Source of the DNA: Rugosimonospora acidiphila
GTDB lineage: Bacteria; Actinomycetota; Actinomycetes; Mycobacteriales; Micromonosporaceae
Direction of reading: 5' to 3'
Length of the DNA: 64,000 nucleotides
Assembly (NCBI RefSeq): GCF_039543385.1
Contig: NZ_BAABJQ010000010.1
Span: 206,164 to 270,163, forward strand
Below are positions 24,032-32,994 of this stretch, piece after piece (position 1 is the stretch's first letter; every line of letters starts with the position of its first letter). Below the pieces are notes generated by a model, which was given only the letters and a program-made list of their open reading frames with translations, made no database searches and was not told where the DNA came from. Made by a program: the position numbers and the translations under genes.

Positions 24032-24985
24032 TCAGGTGAGCCAGACCACCAGCAGGACGACTATCACGACAATCACGATCAGCAGCGGCAGCAGCCGCTT
24101 GAGGATCGGCACCGCGGCCACCCGCAGCAGGTTGGCCGGCGCGACCGGTTCGGGCGGGGCCGGGGCGCCCTCGCCCGCCCTGGCCGGCCCGCCCGCGCCC
24201 GGTGAGGCGGGCCTGGGCGGCACCGGCGCCGTCGCGCCGGAGGCCGCAGTTCCGGACGCAGAATCCTTGGACGCCGCCCCGGACGCCGTCTCGGGCGGTG
24301 CCCCGGACGGCGCTTCGGGCGCTGTTTGAGGCGTGGTGGCTTCGTGCACGGTGGCGTCGTGGGCTGTGGCTCCGTGCGCCGTTGCGCCGTGGGCTGTTGT
24401 GCCGTGGGTCGCTGCACCGGTCACCGTCCCGGCCGGCGTAGATGCGGTGGCCGCCGCCTCCGTGGGCGTCGCCTCGGGCGAGGGCGCCGGGGCCGGTACC
24501 GCCGGTGTCGGCCGGGCATCAGCGTCCGGCGTGGTTGCGCCGTCCCGCAGGACCGTCTCCTTGAGCTGGTCCACGAACTGGTTCAGCAGCCGGCTGCTCA
24601 CCTCCGCGATGGCGCCCCGGCCGAACTGCGCCAGCGGCCCGGAGATGGTCAGGTCGGTGCTCACCTTCACCCGGGTGCCGCCGTCCTCACCCGTCAGGTC
24701 GGCGGTGACCAGCGCCGAGGCCAGGCCACGGCCGCTGCGCTCCTTGCCCTTCGCCTCGAGCACCACGCGGTGGCGCTCGGCGTCCAACTCGGTGAACCGG
24801 ACCGCGCCGCCGTACTGGGCGACCACCGGTCCAACCTTGATGCGCACCGTGCCGTGGTAGGAGTCTCCGACCACCTCGGTCAGCTGTGCGCCCGGCATGC
24901 AGGGCGCGATCCGCTCGACATCGGTCAGCACCGTCCACGCCTCATCGACCGGCCGCGGCACCACGAACTCGTTGTCCAGTCGCAC
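24032..24985 (-). CDS. coxG: CoxG-like SRPBCC protein with C-terminal membrane anchor
   Basis: 317 residues. Residues 1-150 are the CoxG/SRPBCC fold (RLDNEFVVPRPVDEAWTVLTDVERIAPCMPGA). A long Ala/Pro/Thr-rich region follows with a His-bearing repeat of the type THGTTAHGATAHGAT, and the protein ends in a transmembrane helix (LLPLLIVIVVIVVLLVVWL). CoxG proteins are reported to take part in membrane attachment and quinone coupling of CO dehydrogenase, and the anchor here fits this. It is the last gene of the cox operon, 7 bp after coxE. Confidence 0.82.
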   Translation of the reverse strand: MRLDNEFVVPRPVDEAWTVLTDVERIAPCMPGAQLTEVVGDSYHGTVRIKVGPVVAQYGGAVRFTELDAERHRVVLEAKGKERSGRGLASALVTADLTGEDGGTRVKVSTDLTISGPLAQFGRGAIAEVSSRLLNQFVDQLKETVLRDGATTPDADARPTPAVPAPAPSPEATPTEAAATASTPAGTVTGAATHGTTAHGATAHGATAHDATVHEATTPQTAPEAPSGAPPETASGAASKDSASGTAASGATAPVPPRPASPGAGGPARAGEGAPAPPEPVAPANLLRVAAVPILKRLLPLLIVIVVIVVLLVVWLT

Positions 24986-24992
24986 TGGCTGC

Positions 24993-26216
24993 TCACCCTT
25001 CCCGGAACACGTTGGTGCGCCGCCGACGCGGGTCGGCCAGCGCGTCGATGAGGTCGGACAGGGCGGTCAGCCGGTGAGCGCTCACCACCGCGTCGCAGTG
25101 CGGCCAGGCCGCGGCCATGCCGCCGACCAGCGGCCGGTACCGCGGGCTCTGGGTACGCGGGTTGACCCACACGATCCGGTACGCCAGCCGGGACAACCGG
25201 GCCATCTCGCGGCCCAGTGGCGCGGGGTCGCCCGACTCCCAGCCGTCCGAGATGATCAGAATGACCGCGCCCCGGGCCAGCCCCCGCCGCCCGTACCGGT
25301 CGGTGAACTCCTTGAGCGAGGCGGCGATCCGGGTGCCACCGGACCAGTCCGGGGCGCTCCGGCCGGCGAGCGCCAACGCCACGGCCGGCGCGGAGCGGGC
25401 CAGCATCGGGGTGAGCCGGGTCAGCCGGGTGGCGAAGGTGAACACCTCGGCCCGGGTGCCGCCGGCGGCGCAGTACAGCAACTGGAGCATGGCCCGCGCG
25501 TACGGCTCCATCGACCGCGAGATGTCGCAGAGCGCGACCAGCCGGCGGGGCTTGTCCCGGTACCGGCGCCGGACCATCCGTAGCGGGTCACCACCGGTAC
25601 GGCGGCCAAGCCGCAGGGTCGCGCGCAGGTCCACCCGATCGCCGTGCGGCACCGGTCGGGTGCGCCGGGACCGGCGCGGCGGGGTCGCCACCCGCAACTG
25701 GCCCATGACGTCGGCCAGCAGGGCCAGCTCCGCGACGGTCAGCTCGGCGAAGTCCCGGCCGCCGAACCGCTGTGCCGCGCTGGCCGCCGAGGGCACGTCG
25801 GTCCGGTCCCCGCCTTCGTCGGCGGAGGCCTGCCGCGCGTCGGCCCGACCGGACCCGGAATCGGAGCCGGAATCACCGGCGCGGGCGCCGGGCACGGGCG
25901 GTGCGGAGTGCGCGGCGGCCGGCGGGCGCGGCGGGGCGTTCGGGTCGCCGCGCCCGTCCGCCGGATCGGTCAGCCCGCCGAACACCTCGTCGAAGACCCG
26001 GTCGAGCAGTTCGAGCTGCGCCGGCTCGGCGGCCAGCGTGGCCCGTGCGCACCAGCGCAGCTGCGTCGTGGTCCGGGGCGCGACCAGCCGCACCGCCCGG
26101 GTGAACCGCTGGCAACGGTCGGGGCCGGCGGGCAGCCCGGCCAGCCGCAGCCGCTCGCCGAACCGCGCCACGAGTTCCGCGAGGTCCGTGGGCGTGCGGC
26201 TGGCGCCCTCACTCAT
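24993..26216 (-). CDS. coxE: CoxE-like VWA-domain protein
   Basis: 407 residues. The C-terminal half is a von Willebrand A-type domain with a partial metal-ion-dependent adhesion motif (LCDISRSMEPYA for DxSxS, and a later IISDGWESGD). The N-terminal part (LAELVARFGERLRLAGLP) is typical of CoxE. CoxE works with the MoxR-type ATPase CoxD in maturing the Mo-Cu site of CO dehydrogenase. Its start overlaps the end of coxD by 8 bp. Confidence 0.85.
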   Translation of the reverse strand: MSEGASRTPTDLAELVARFGERLRLAGLPAGPDRCQRFTRAVRLVAPRTTTQLRWCARATLAAEPAQLELLDRVFDEVFGGLTDPADGRGDPNAPPRPPAAAHSAPPVPGARAGDSGSDSGSGRADARQASADEGGDRTDVPSAASAAQRFGGRDFAELTVAELALLADVMGQLRVATPPRRSRRTRPVPHGDRVDLRATLRLGRRTGGDPLRMVRRRYRDKPRRLVALCDISRSMEPYARAMLQLLYCAAGGTRAEVFTFATRLTRLTPMLARSAPAVALALAGRSAPDWSGGTRIAASLKEFTDRYGRRGLARGAVILIISDGWESGDPAPLGREMARLSRLAYRIVWVNPRTQSPRYRPLVGGMAAAWPHCDAVVSAHRLTALSDLIDALADPRRRRTNVFREG

Positions 26217-27102
26217 CCGTGCCGACCACAGTGGACAGTCCGGCCCGCAGTGCGGCGTCCTGGTCCTCCTGATGCTTGAGCACCGCGCTCAGGGTGCGAC
26301 CGGCCGCCTCCGGCGTCAGCCGCGCGATGCCCAGCGTGGTCAGGGCGCAGGCCCAGCCGATCGCCTCGGCCACCCCGGGTGGCTTCGTCAGGTCGAGGGC
26401 GCGCAGCCGGGCCACCGATCCGGCCACGGCGGCGGCCAGCGGGGTACTCGCGGCGGGTTCGCGCCGCCGGATGATGTCCGCGACGCGCTCCGACCCCGGG
26501 TAGCCGATCCAGTGGTAGAGGCAGCGGCGGCGCAGGGCGTCGTGCAGGTCGCGGGTGCGGTTGGAGGTCAGCACCGCCACCGGCGGTACCACGGCCCGCC
26601 GGGTACCCAGCTCGGGAATGGTCACCGTCGACTCGGCCAGCAGCTCGAACAGGAACGCCTCGAACTCGTCGTCGGCCCGGTCGATCTCGTCGATGAGCAG
26701 CACGGCCGGCCGGGGACCGGGGTGCTCGATGGCCGCCAGCAGCGGCCGGCGCAGCAGGTACCCGGGGCCGAACAGGTCGTCGTCGGTCAGTTGCTCCCCG
26801 CGCGCCTCGGCCAGCCGGATGCCGAGCAGCTGCCGGGGGTAGTTCCACTCGTACAGGGCCTCGGCGGCGGTCAGTCCCTCGTAGCACTGGAGCCGGACCA
26901 GCACCGTGGACAGCACGGTGGCGAGCGCCTTGGCGGCCTCGGTCTTGCCCACCCCCGGCTCGCCCTCCAGGAGGATCGGCTGGCCCATGCGCACCGCGAG
27001 GAACAGTGCGGTGGCCAGCGACTCGTCAGCGAGGTAACCGGCCCGGTCCAGCCCGGTGGCCAGCGCCTCGACGTCCGCCGGCAGCTCACCGTGCTCCGTC
27101 AT
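26209..27102 (-). CDS. coxD: CoxD-like MoxR AAA+ ATPase
   Basis: 297 residues. Walker A is EGEPGVGKTEAAKA (about 46-59), Walker B is AVLLIDEIDRAD, and sensor 1 is VAVLTSNRTRDL, as in MoxR AAA+ proteins. CoxD is needed for ATP-dependent insertion of sulfur and copper into the CODH active site in characterised species. It lies between the XdhC-YHS gene (7 bp gap) and coxE. Confidence 0.87.
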   Translation of the reverse strand: MTEHGELPADVEALATGLDRAGYLADESLATALFLAVRMGQPILLEGEPGVGKTEAAKALATVLSTVLVRLQCYEGLTAAEALYEWNYPRQLLGIRLAEARGEQLTDDDLFGPGYLLRRPLLAAIEHPGPRPAVLLIDEIDRADDEFEAFLFELLAESTVTIPELGTRRAVVPPVAVLTSNRTRDLHDALRRRCLYHWIGYPGSERVADIIRRREPAASTPLAAAVAGSVARLRALDLTKPPGVAEAIGWACALTTLGIARLTPEAAGRTLSAVLKHQEDQDAALRAGLSTVVGTDE

Positions 27103-27109
27103 GCCGCCC

Positions 27110-28072
27110 TCACGCCGGCTCCGCGTACCGCTCGGGGGAGTCCGCGAACGCGCCGCGGCAGCCGGAGCCGCAGAAGTACCAGGTGTGGCCGCCGTGCTCG
27201 ACGGACAGCGCGTCGGGGGTGACGGCCACTCGCATGCCGCACACCGGATCCACGGCCTCGGTCACCGCGCTCGGGCGCCCGGCCACCACGCTCGGGCGCA
27301 CCGACCCAGCCTCGTCGGCGGGCGCGCCGGCCGGCCCGGCATTGTGCGGCCGCGCAGCGATGAGCTCGGCGAATATCGACAGGGCGACCTCGGGCGGGGT
27401 GCGGGCGCCGATGTCCAGCCCGGCCGGCGTGTGGATCCGCTCCCGGTCGGCCGGCGCGAGGTCCAGCCCGGCCAGTACCGCCGCGCCCCGTCGCCGGCTC
27501 GCGACCAGCGCCACGTACGGCACCCCGGCCCGTACCGCCGCCTTGAGCATCCGCTCCTCGTCGCGCCCGTGCGAGGCGACCACCACGGCGTCGGCGTCGG
27601 GCGGCACCGGCGCGTCCGGATCCGTGGCGGCCACCAGGTCGTACCCCAGCGCGGCACCGACGTCCGCCATGGCGCGGGCGACCGGCGCGGCACCGAACAC
27701 GTGCACCAGCGGCGGTGGGAGCATCGCCTCCAGGAAGATCTCCAGCGACCCGCCGGACAGGCACGGGTTGGCCACCGTGACCAGCCCGTCGGAGTCCTCG
27801 TCCCCGCCCCGGTCGTCCTCCGCGGGCGACGGCGTGATGCGCAGCAGGGTGGAGCGGCCCGTCTCCAGTAGCCGCAGCCCCTCCAGGCGCACCGTCGCCT
27901 CGGCGCAGGTGCCGCCGACGAACCCGTCGAGCGTGCCGTCCGCGAGTACCAGCGCGCTGTCGCCGGCCTTGGCGCTGGTCGGGCGCTGCGCCCTCACCAC
28001 CGTGGCCAGCACGAACGGCGTGCGCTGCGCGCGCAGGTGCTCCACCCGTGCCAGCAGCTCGGTGCGGCTCAT
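27110..28072 (-). CDS. XdhC/CoxF-family cofactor maturation protein fused to a YHS domain
   Basis: 320 residues. Residues 1-245 are XdhC-like: TPFVLATVVRAQRPTSAKAGDSALV, DGFVGGTCAEATVRLEGL, a Rossmann part (LVHVFGAAPVARAMADVG) and GLDIGARTPPEVALSIFAELIA. Residues about 265-315 are a YHS domain (DPVCGMRVA ... YFCGSGCRGAFADSPERY) with Cys residues suited to metal binding. XdhC proteins protect and sulfurate molybdenum cofactor before insertion. A YHS tail might handle copper for the Mo-Cu centre (inference). It lies between coxL and coxD. Confidence 0.85.
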   Translation of the reverse strand: MSRTELLARVEHLRAQRTPFVLATVVRAQRPTSAKAGDSALVLADGTLDGFVGGTCAEATVRLEGLRLLETGRSTLLRITPSPAEDDRGGDEDSDGLVTVANPCLSGGSLEIFLEAMLPPPLVHVFGAAPVARAMADVGAALGYDLVAATDPDAPVPPDADAVVVASHGRDEERMLKAAVRAGVPYVALVASRRRGAAVLAGLDLAPADRERIHTPAGLDIGARTPPEVALSIFAELIAARPHNAGPAGAPADEAGSVRPSVVAGRPSAVTEAVDPVCGMRVAVTPDALSVEHGGHTWYFCGSGCRGAFADSPERYAEPA

Positions 28073-28097
28073 ATCAACTCGCTCATGCCAGGCTCGC

Positions 28098-30488
28098 TTA
28101 CGAGATCGCCAGGTCGGTGCGCAGCGGGGCGCCCTGGATCGCGCGCCAGACCGCGGCCGGAGTCAGCGGCATGTCCGCGTGCCGCACCCCGTACGGCTTG
28201 AGCGCGTCCAGCACGGCGTTGACCACGGCGGCCGGGGAGCCCACCGTGGCGGACTCGCCCACCCCCTTGGCCCCGATCGGGTGGTGCGGCGACGGGGTGA
28301 CGGTGGCGCCCAGTTCCCAGGACGGGCACTCCATCGACGTCGGCAGCAGGTAGTCCATAAAGGACGCGCCGAGGCAGTTGCCGTCGGGGTCGAAGGCGAT
28401 CAGCTCCATCAGCGCCATCCCGACCCCGTCGGCGAGGCCGCCGTGTACCTGCCCCTCGACGATCATCGGGTTGATCCGCACCCCGCAGTCGTCGACCGCG
28501 ATGAACCGGCGCACCTTGACCTGCCCGGTACCGGGATCCACGTCCACCACGCAGATGTAGGCGCCGAACGGGAACGTGAGGTTCGGCGGGTTGTAGACGG
28601 TGGTGGCGTCCAGGTGCCCCTCGACGCCCTCGGGCAGCTCCAGGCTGGAGTGCGCGGCCAGCGCGATCTCGGTGATCGTCCTACCCTGGTCCGGATCGCC
28701 GCGCACGAACCAGCGGCCCTTCTCCCACTCCAGGTCGTCCGGCGAGACCTCCAGCATTGCGCTCGCGACGATCCGGGCCCGATCCCGGACCTTGCGGGCC
28801 ACCACGGCCGTGGCCGCGCCGGAGACCGGCGTCGAGCGCGAGCCGTAGGTGCCCAGCCCGAACGGCGTCTGGTCGGTGTCGCCGTGCACCACCTCGATGT
28901 CGTCGGGCGAGATGCCCAACTCCTCCGCGACGATCTGGGCGTAGGTCGTCTCGTGCCCCTGCCCCTGCGACTGCACCGAGATGCGCAGCACCGCCTTGCC
29001 GGTCGGGTGCACCCGCAGTTCCGCGCCGTCGGCCATGCCGAGCCCGAGGATGTCCATGTGCTTGCGCGGGCCGGCCCCGACCGCCTCGGTGAAGAAGCTG
29101 ATGCCGATGCCGGTCAGAGTGCCGCCGCCCTCGCCGGCCGCCCACCGTGCCCGCTGCGCTGCCTGCTCGGCGCGCAGGTCGTCGTACCCGGCGATGTCCA
29201 TGGCCAGTGCCAGGGCACGGGGGTAGTCACCGGAGTCGTACTCCCAGCCGGTGGGGCTGGCGTACGGGAACTGTTCGGGGCGCAGCAGGTTGCGCATGCG
29301 CAGCGCGGCCGGATCGGTGTGCAGCTCGTACGCCAGCACGTCGACCATGCGCTCGACCAGGTACACGGCCTCGGTGACCCGGAACGAGCAGGCGTACGCG
29401 ACGCCGCCCGGCGCCTTGTTCGTGTAGACCCCGGTCACGTCGCAGTACGCGGCCTCCAGGTCGTACGAGCCGGTGAACACGTGGAAGAAGCCGGCCGGGA
29501 ACTTGGTGGGCTGGGCGGTGCCGTTGAACGCGCCGTGGTCGGCGATCACGGACACCCGCACGGCCTTGATCTTCCCGTCCCGGGTGGCCGCTATCTCGCC
29601 ACGCATGTGGTAGTCGCGGGCGAAGCTCGTGCTCATCAGGTTTTCCGACCGGTCCTCCATCCATTTCACCGGCTTGCCGGTGACGATGGAGCCGACCACC
29701 GCGCACACGTACCCGGGGTAGATGCCGACCTTGTTGCCGAACCCGCCGCCGATGTCGGGCGAGATGATCCGGATCTTGTGTTCCGGCAGGCCGGCCACCA
29801 TCGCGTAGACCGTCCGATGGGCGTGCGGTGCCTGGGTGTTGCACCAGATGGTGAGCTTGCCGGTCACCTTGTCGAAGTCCGCGATGGCGCCGCACGTCTC
29901 CAGCGGGGCCGGATGCACCCGCGGATAGAGGACGTCCTGCGCCACGACTATCTCAGCCTCCGCGAAGGCCCGATCGGTCTTCTCCTTGTCGCCGGAGGAC
30001 CAGTCGAAGATGTGGTTGTTGGACTTGCCCTCCTTGTCGTCGCGGATGACCGGCGCGTCCGGATCCAGCGCGCGGCGGGCGTCCACGACGGCCGGCAGCG
30101 GGTCGTACTCGACGTCGATGAGCTCCAGCGCGTCCCGGGCGGCGTACCGGTCCTCGGCGACGACGAACGCCACCTCCTGGCCCTGGAAGCGCACCTTGTC
30201 GGTGGCCAGTACCGCCTGCGTGTCGTACGACAGCGTGGGCATCCAGGCCAGCTTCAGCCCCTCCAGGGTGGCGCCGGTGATCACCGCCCGCACCTTGGGG
30301 TGCGCCTCGGCCGCCTTGGTGTCGATGGACACGATGCGGGCGTGCGCGAACGGGCTGCGCAGCACCGCGCCGTAGAGCATCCCGGGCAGCGTGACGTCGT
30401 CGACGTAGTTGCCGCGACCGCGGATGAACCGGGCATCCTCCTTGCGGCGCATCGAGCCGTAGCCCATGGGTGTTTCCACGGTCGTCAT
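28098..30488 (-). CDS. coxL: Carbon monoxide dehydrogenase large subunit, form I
   Basis: 796 residues from the ATG at 30486-30488, which overlaps the coxS stop (ATGA). It is the molybdopterin-binding subunit of the xanthine-oxidase family. The active-site loop reads AYACSFR (about 361-367), matching the AYxCSFR signature of true (form I) CODH whose Cys binds the Mo-Cu centre. The catalytic Glu is in GAKGVGESA near the C-terminus, and QGQGHETTYAQI and the SPDIGGGFGNKVG region are typical. With CoxM and CoxS it oxidises CO to CO2 and feeds electrons to respiration. Confidence 0.95.
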   Translation of the reverse strand: MTTVETPMGYGSMRRKEDARFIRGRGNYVDDVTLPGMLYGAVLRSPFAHARIVSIDTKAAEAHPKVRAVITGATLEGLKLAWMPTLSYDTQAVLATDKVRFQGQEVAFVVAEDRYAARDALELIDVEYDPLPAVVDARRALDPDAPVIRDDKEGKSNNHIFDWSSGDKEKTDRAFAEAEIVVAQDVLYPRVHPAPLETCGAIADFDKVTGKLTIWCNTQAPHAHRTVYAMVAGLPEHKIRIISPDIGGGFGNKVGIYPGYVCAVVGSIVTGKPVKWMEDRSENLMSTSFARDYHMRGEIAATRDGKIKAVRVSVIADHGAFNGTAQPTKFPAGFFHVFTGSYDLEAAYCDVTGVYTNKAPGGVAYACSFRVTEAVYLVERMVDVLAYELHTDPAALRMRNLLRPEQFPYASPTGWEYDSGDYPRALALAMDIAGYDDLRAEQAAQRARWAAGEGGGTLTGIGISFFTEAVGAGPRKHMDILGLGMADGAELRVHPTGKAVLRISVQSQGQGHETTYAQIVAEELGISPDDIEVVHGDTDQTPFGLGTYGSRSTPVSGAATAVVARKVRDRARIVASAMLEVSPDDLEWEKGRWFVRGDPDQGRTITEIALAAHSSLELPEGVEGHLDATTVYNPPNLTFPFGAYICVVDVDPGTGQVKVRRFIAVDDCGVRINPMIVEGQVHGGLADGVGMALMELIAFDPDGNCLGASFMDYLLPTSMECPSWELGATVTPSPHHPIGAKGVGESATVGSPAAVVNAVLDALKPYGVRHADMPLTPAAVWRAIQGAPLRTDLAIS

Positions 30489-30961
30489 GACGTCGCCTCC
30501 ACTGTGGAGTGCTCGGCGGCCCAGCGGACCGAGCGCACGATGTTCTCGTACCCGGTGCAGCGGCAGGACTGGCCGGAGATGGCCTCCCGGATCTGCTCCT
30601 CGGACGGGTCGGGGTTGTGGTCGAGCAGCCAGCGCGCGGTCAGCATCATTCCGGGCGTGCAGAACCCGCACTGCAGGCCGTGGCACTGCACGAAGCCCTC
30701 CTGCACCGGGTCCAGGACGCCGTTGCGCTCCAGCCCCTCGACGGTGCGCACCGCGTGCCCGTCCGCCATCACCGCGAGCACCGTGCAGGACTTGACCGGT
30801 ACCTCGTCCAGCCAGACCGTGCAGACCCCGCAGTTGGAGGTGTCGCAGCCCCAGTGGGTGCCGGTGAGCCCGAGCTGGTCGCGCAGGAAGTGCACCAGCA
30901 GCAGCCGGGGGTCCACGTCCCGGGTGTGCTCCTCGCCGTTGACCGTCACGGTCACCTGCAT
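30485..30961 (-). CDS. coxS: Carbon monoxide dehydrogenase small iron-sulfur subunit
   Basis: 158 residues. The first [2Fe-2S] ligands are Cys39, Cys44, Cys47 and Cys59 (GCDTSNCGVC, SC); the second set is Cys98, Cys101, Cys133 and Cys135 (QCGFC, SCRC). It passes electrons from the Mo-Cu site to the FAD of CoxM. It is one base from coxM and overlaps coxL. Confidence 0.96.
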   Translation of the reverse strand: MQVTVTVNGEEHTRDVDPRLLLVHFLRDQLGLTGTHWGCDTSNCGVCTVWLDEVPVKSCTVLAVMADGHAVRTVEGLERNGVLDPVQEGFVQCHGLQCGFCTPGMMLTARWLLDHNPDPSEEQIREAISGQSCRCTGYENIVRSVRWAAEHSTVEATS

Positions 30962-30962
30962 G

Positions 30963-31838
30963 TCAGGCCTCCTGACCCTGGGCCCGGGCGGCGGCCCGGC
31001 GCAGCGCGCGGATGGTGAGTTCGCTGGCGAGATGGCGCTTGTAGTCGACCGGGCCGCGCTGGTCGGCGACCGGGTCGCAGTGCGCGGCGGCCAGCCGGCC
31101 GGCCTCGGCGAAGTTTTCCTCGGTGGCGGCCCGGCCGCGCAGGGACTCCTCCGCCCGCGCGGCGTGGAAGTGCGGCGCGCCGACCGCGGTCAGGCCGATT
31201 CCGACGTCCGCCACGACGTCCCCGTCGAGCCACACCGTCGCGCCGGCCGCGGCCACCGCCCAGTCGCCGACCCGCCGCTCAACCTTCTCGTAGGCGGATC
31301 CGCCGCCGGGACGGATGGGCAGCCGGATCTCGGTGAGCAGCTCGTCCTGGGCCACCACCGTCTCGTACGGCCCGACGTGGAACTCGCGCACCGGCACGGT
31401 GCGCGTGCCGTGCGGGCCGCGAATCACGGCGGCGGCGTCGATCGCGGCGAACGCGGCCGACAGGTCCTCGGACGGATCGGCCTGGCACAGTGAGCCGCCG
31501 ACCGTGCCGCGGTTGCGCACCACCGGATCGGCGATGACCCGTTCGGCGTCGTGCAGGATGGGGTAGTGCTCGCCGACCAGCGGGGAGGCCAGCAGTTGGG
31601 CGTGCCGGGTCATCGCGCCGATGAGCAGTTCGTCGCCCGCCAACCGGAGGTAGCACAGCTCGGTCAGCTCGTTGATGTCTATCAGCGCCTCGGGCCTGGC
31701 CAGGCGCAGCTTCATCATCGGGATGAGGCTGTGCCCGCCCGCCACCACCCGCGCCTCGCCTCCCCAGCGGGCAAGCAGGGCCAGCGCGTGCTCGACGCTG
31801 GTGGCGCGCTCGTACTCGAAATGCGCAGGTACCTGCAT
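30963..31838 (-). CDS. coxM: Carbon monoxide dehydrogenase FAD-binding medium subunit
   Basis: 291 residues; the ATG at 31836-31838 has GGAGG at good spacing. FAD motifs are visible: VVAGGHSLIPMMKLRLARP and RNRGTVGGSLCQADPSEDL. It takes electrons from CoxS and hands them to the respiratory chain. It is the first gene of the seven-gene operon, divergent from a LysR regulator across 159 bp. Confidence 0.95.
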   Translation of the reverse strand: MQVPAHFEYERATSVEHALALLARWGGEARVVAGGHSLIPMMKLRLARPEALIDINELTELCYLRLAGDELLIGAMTRHAQLLASPLVGEHYPILHDAERVIADPVVRNRGTVGGSLCQADPSEDLSAAFAAIDAAAVIRGPHGTRTVPVREFHVGPYETVVAQDELLTEIRLPIRPGGGSAYEKVERRVGDWAVAAAGATVWLDGDVVADVGIGLTAVGAPHFHAARAEESLRGRAATEENFAEAGRLAAAHCDPVADQRGPVDYKRHLASELTIRALRRAAARAQGQEA

Positions 31839-31937
31839 CAACGCCTCCATTGGCCGCCGGGCAGCCCCCGAGATCACGTTCAAGCGCCAGCTCAGGGCCA
31901 TCCTGGTGAGCGGCCGACCATCGATGCAACACCGTGA

Positions 31938-31951
31938 TAACCGAATGGTTA
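31938..31951. promoter_or_regulatory. LysR-type operator between coxM and the LysR gene
   Basis: TAACC-GAAT-GGTTA is a perfect inverted repeat with the T...A layout of LysR sites, lying 46 bp before the LysR start and about 100 bp before coxM. It is a likely site for control of the cox operon by the adjacent regulator. Confidence 0.5.
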
Positions 31952-31997
31952 GGACCCGTGACGGGGGCTGTTGCGAAGGCCGCCCGGCTGCGAAGGT

Positions 31998-32951
31998 ATG
32001 ACCATGACCCTCACCCAGCTCGGGGCGTTCGTTCTCGTCGCGAGGCTCGGCTCGGTGCGGGCGGCGGCCGACGTGCTGGGGGTGAGCGAGCCGGCGGTGT
32101 CCCGGGCGATCGCGGCGCTGCGCCAGCACCTGGGTGACCAGCTGCTGGTGCGCGACGGCAACGGGATGGCGCTGACCGAGGGCGGCAGCCGGCTGTTCGG
32201 TATCGCCTCGCAGATGGTCGCGCTGGGCTCGGACGCGGAGGCCGCGGTGCGCGCCGCCAAGGGCACTCCGGCCAGGCTGAAGCTGCTGGTGTCCAGCACC
32301 ATCGCCGAGTTCATCGCCACCCCGCTGCTGGAGGCGTTCGGCCGGCGGTGGCAGACCTCCTTCGACGCGTCGTCCGGGGTGGCCAGCGTCGCGGAGATGC
32401 GGGCGCTGCTGCCCAACCGGCTGGCCGACGTGGCGCTCGGGCCGGACCTGCGCGGCGACGCCACCTCCGGATTGGTCAGCGAGCCGGTGCTGAAATACCG
32501 CATCATCCTGGTCACCGGGCAGGATTTCCGGGCGACCGGTCCACCGGCCCGGTGGCCCTGGCTGGTGGATTCGTCGGGTACCGATCCGGACAGCGACACC
32601 GGGAGGCTGCTGCGCGGCTTCCGGGTACCGGAGTCGTCCATCCGGGTCTTTCCCAACCAGACCGCCGCGTGGGCCGCGGCGGCCGACGGCCTCGGGGTCG
32701 CCCCGGCGGTGGCCACCCTGGTCGGCCGGCAGCTGCGCCGCGGCGAGCTGCGGGTACTCGACACCGAGCTGACCCCGGCCGTGGCCTGCTGGTACGTGAC
32801 CACGCTGGCACCGGAGCGGCGGTCGCCGGCCGCGCGGTACCTGCGTAATTTCCTGTCCACACCGGAGGCCATGCAGCTGATGTGCTCGCCTGGCACCGGT
32901 GTGTCGCCGTCCCGGTTCCGGCCACCCGTCTACGTGACGATCTGGAGCTGA
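31998..32951 (+). CDS. LysR-type transcriptional regulator of the cox region
   Basis: 317 residues from the ATG at 31998; an ATG two codons later and a longer frame from 31971 are alternatives. The winged helix is TLTQLGAFVLVARLGSVRAAADVLGVSEPAVSRAIAAL in its usual place, followed by the effector fold (RLKLLVSSTIAEFIATPLLEAF...). It diverges from coxM with a palindrome between them, so it probably governs CO oxidation. The effector is unknown. Confidence 0.88.
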   Translation: MTMTLTQLGAFVLVARLGSVRAAADVLGVSEPAVSRAIAALRQHLGDQLLVRDGNGMALTEGGSRLFGIASQMVALGSDAEAAVRAAKGTPARLKLLVSSTIAEFIATPLLEAFGRRWQTSFDASSGVASVAEMRALLPNRLADVALGPDLRGDATSGLVSEPVLKYRIILVTGQDFRATGPPARWPWLVDSSGTDPDSDTGRLLRGFRVPESSIRVFPNQTAAWAAAADGLGVAPAVATLVGRQLRRGELRVLDTELTPAVACWYVTTLAPERRSPAARYLRNFLSTPEAMQLMCSPGTGVSPSRFRPPVYVTIWS

Positions 32952-32994
32952 CAGGCGCAGAGTAAGAAGGAACGAACACGATCGGTGGGCACGC

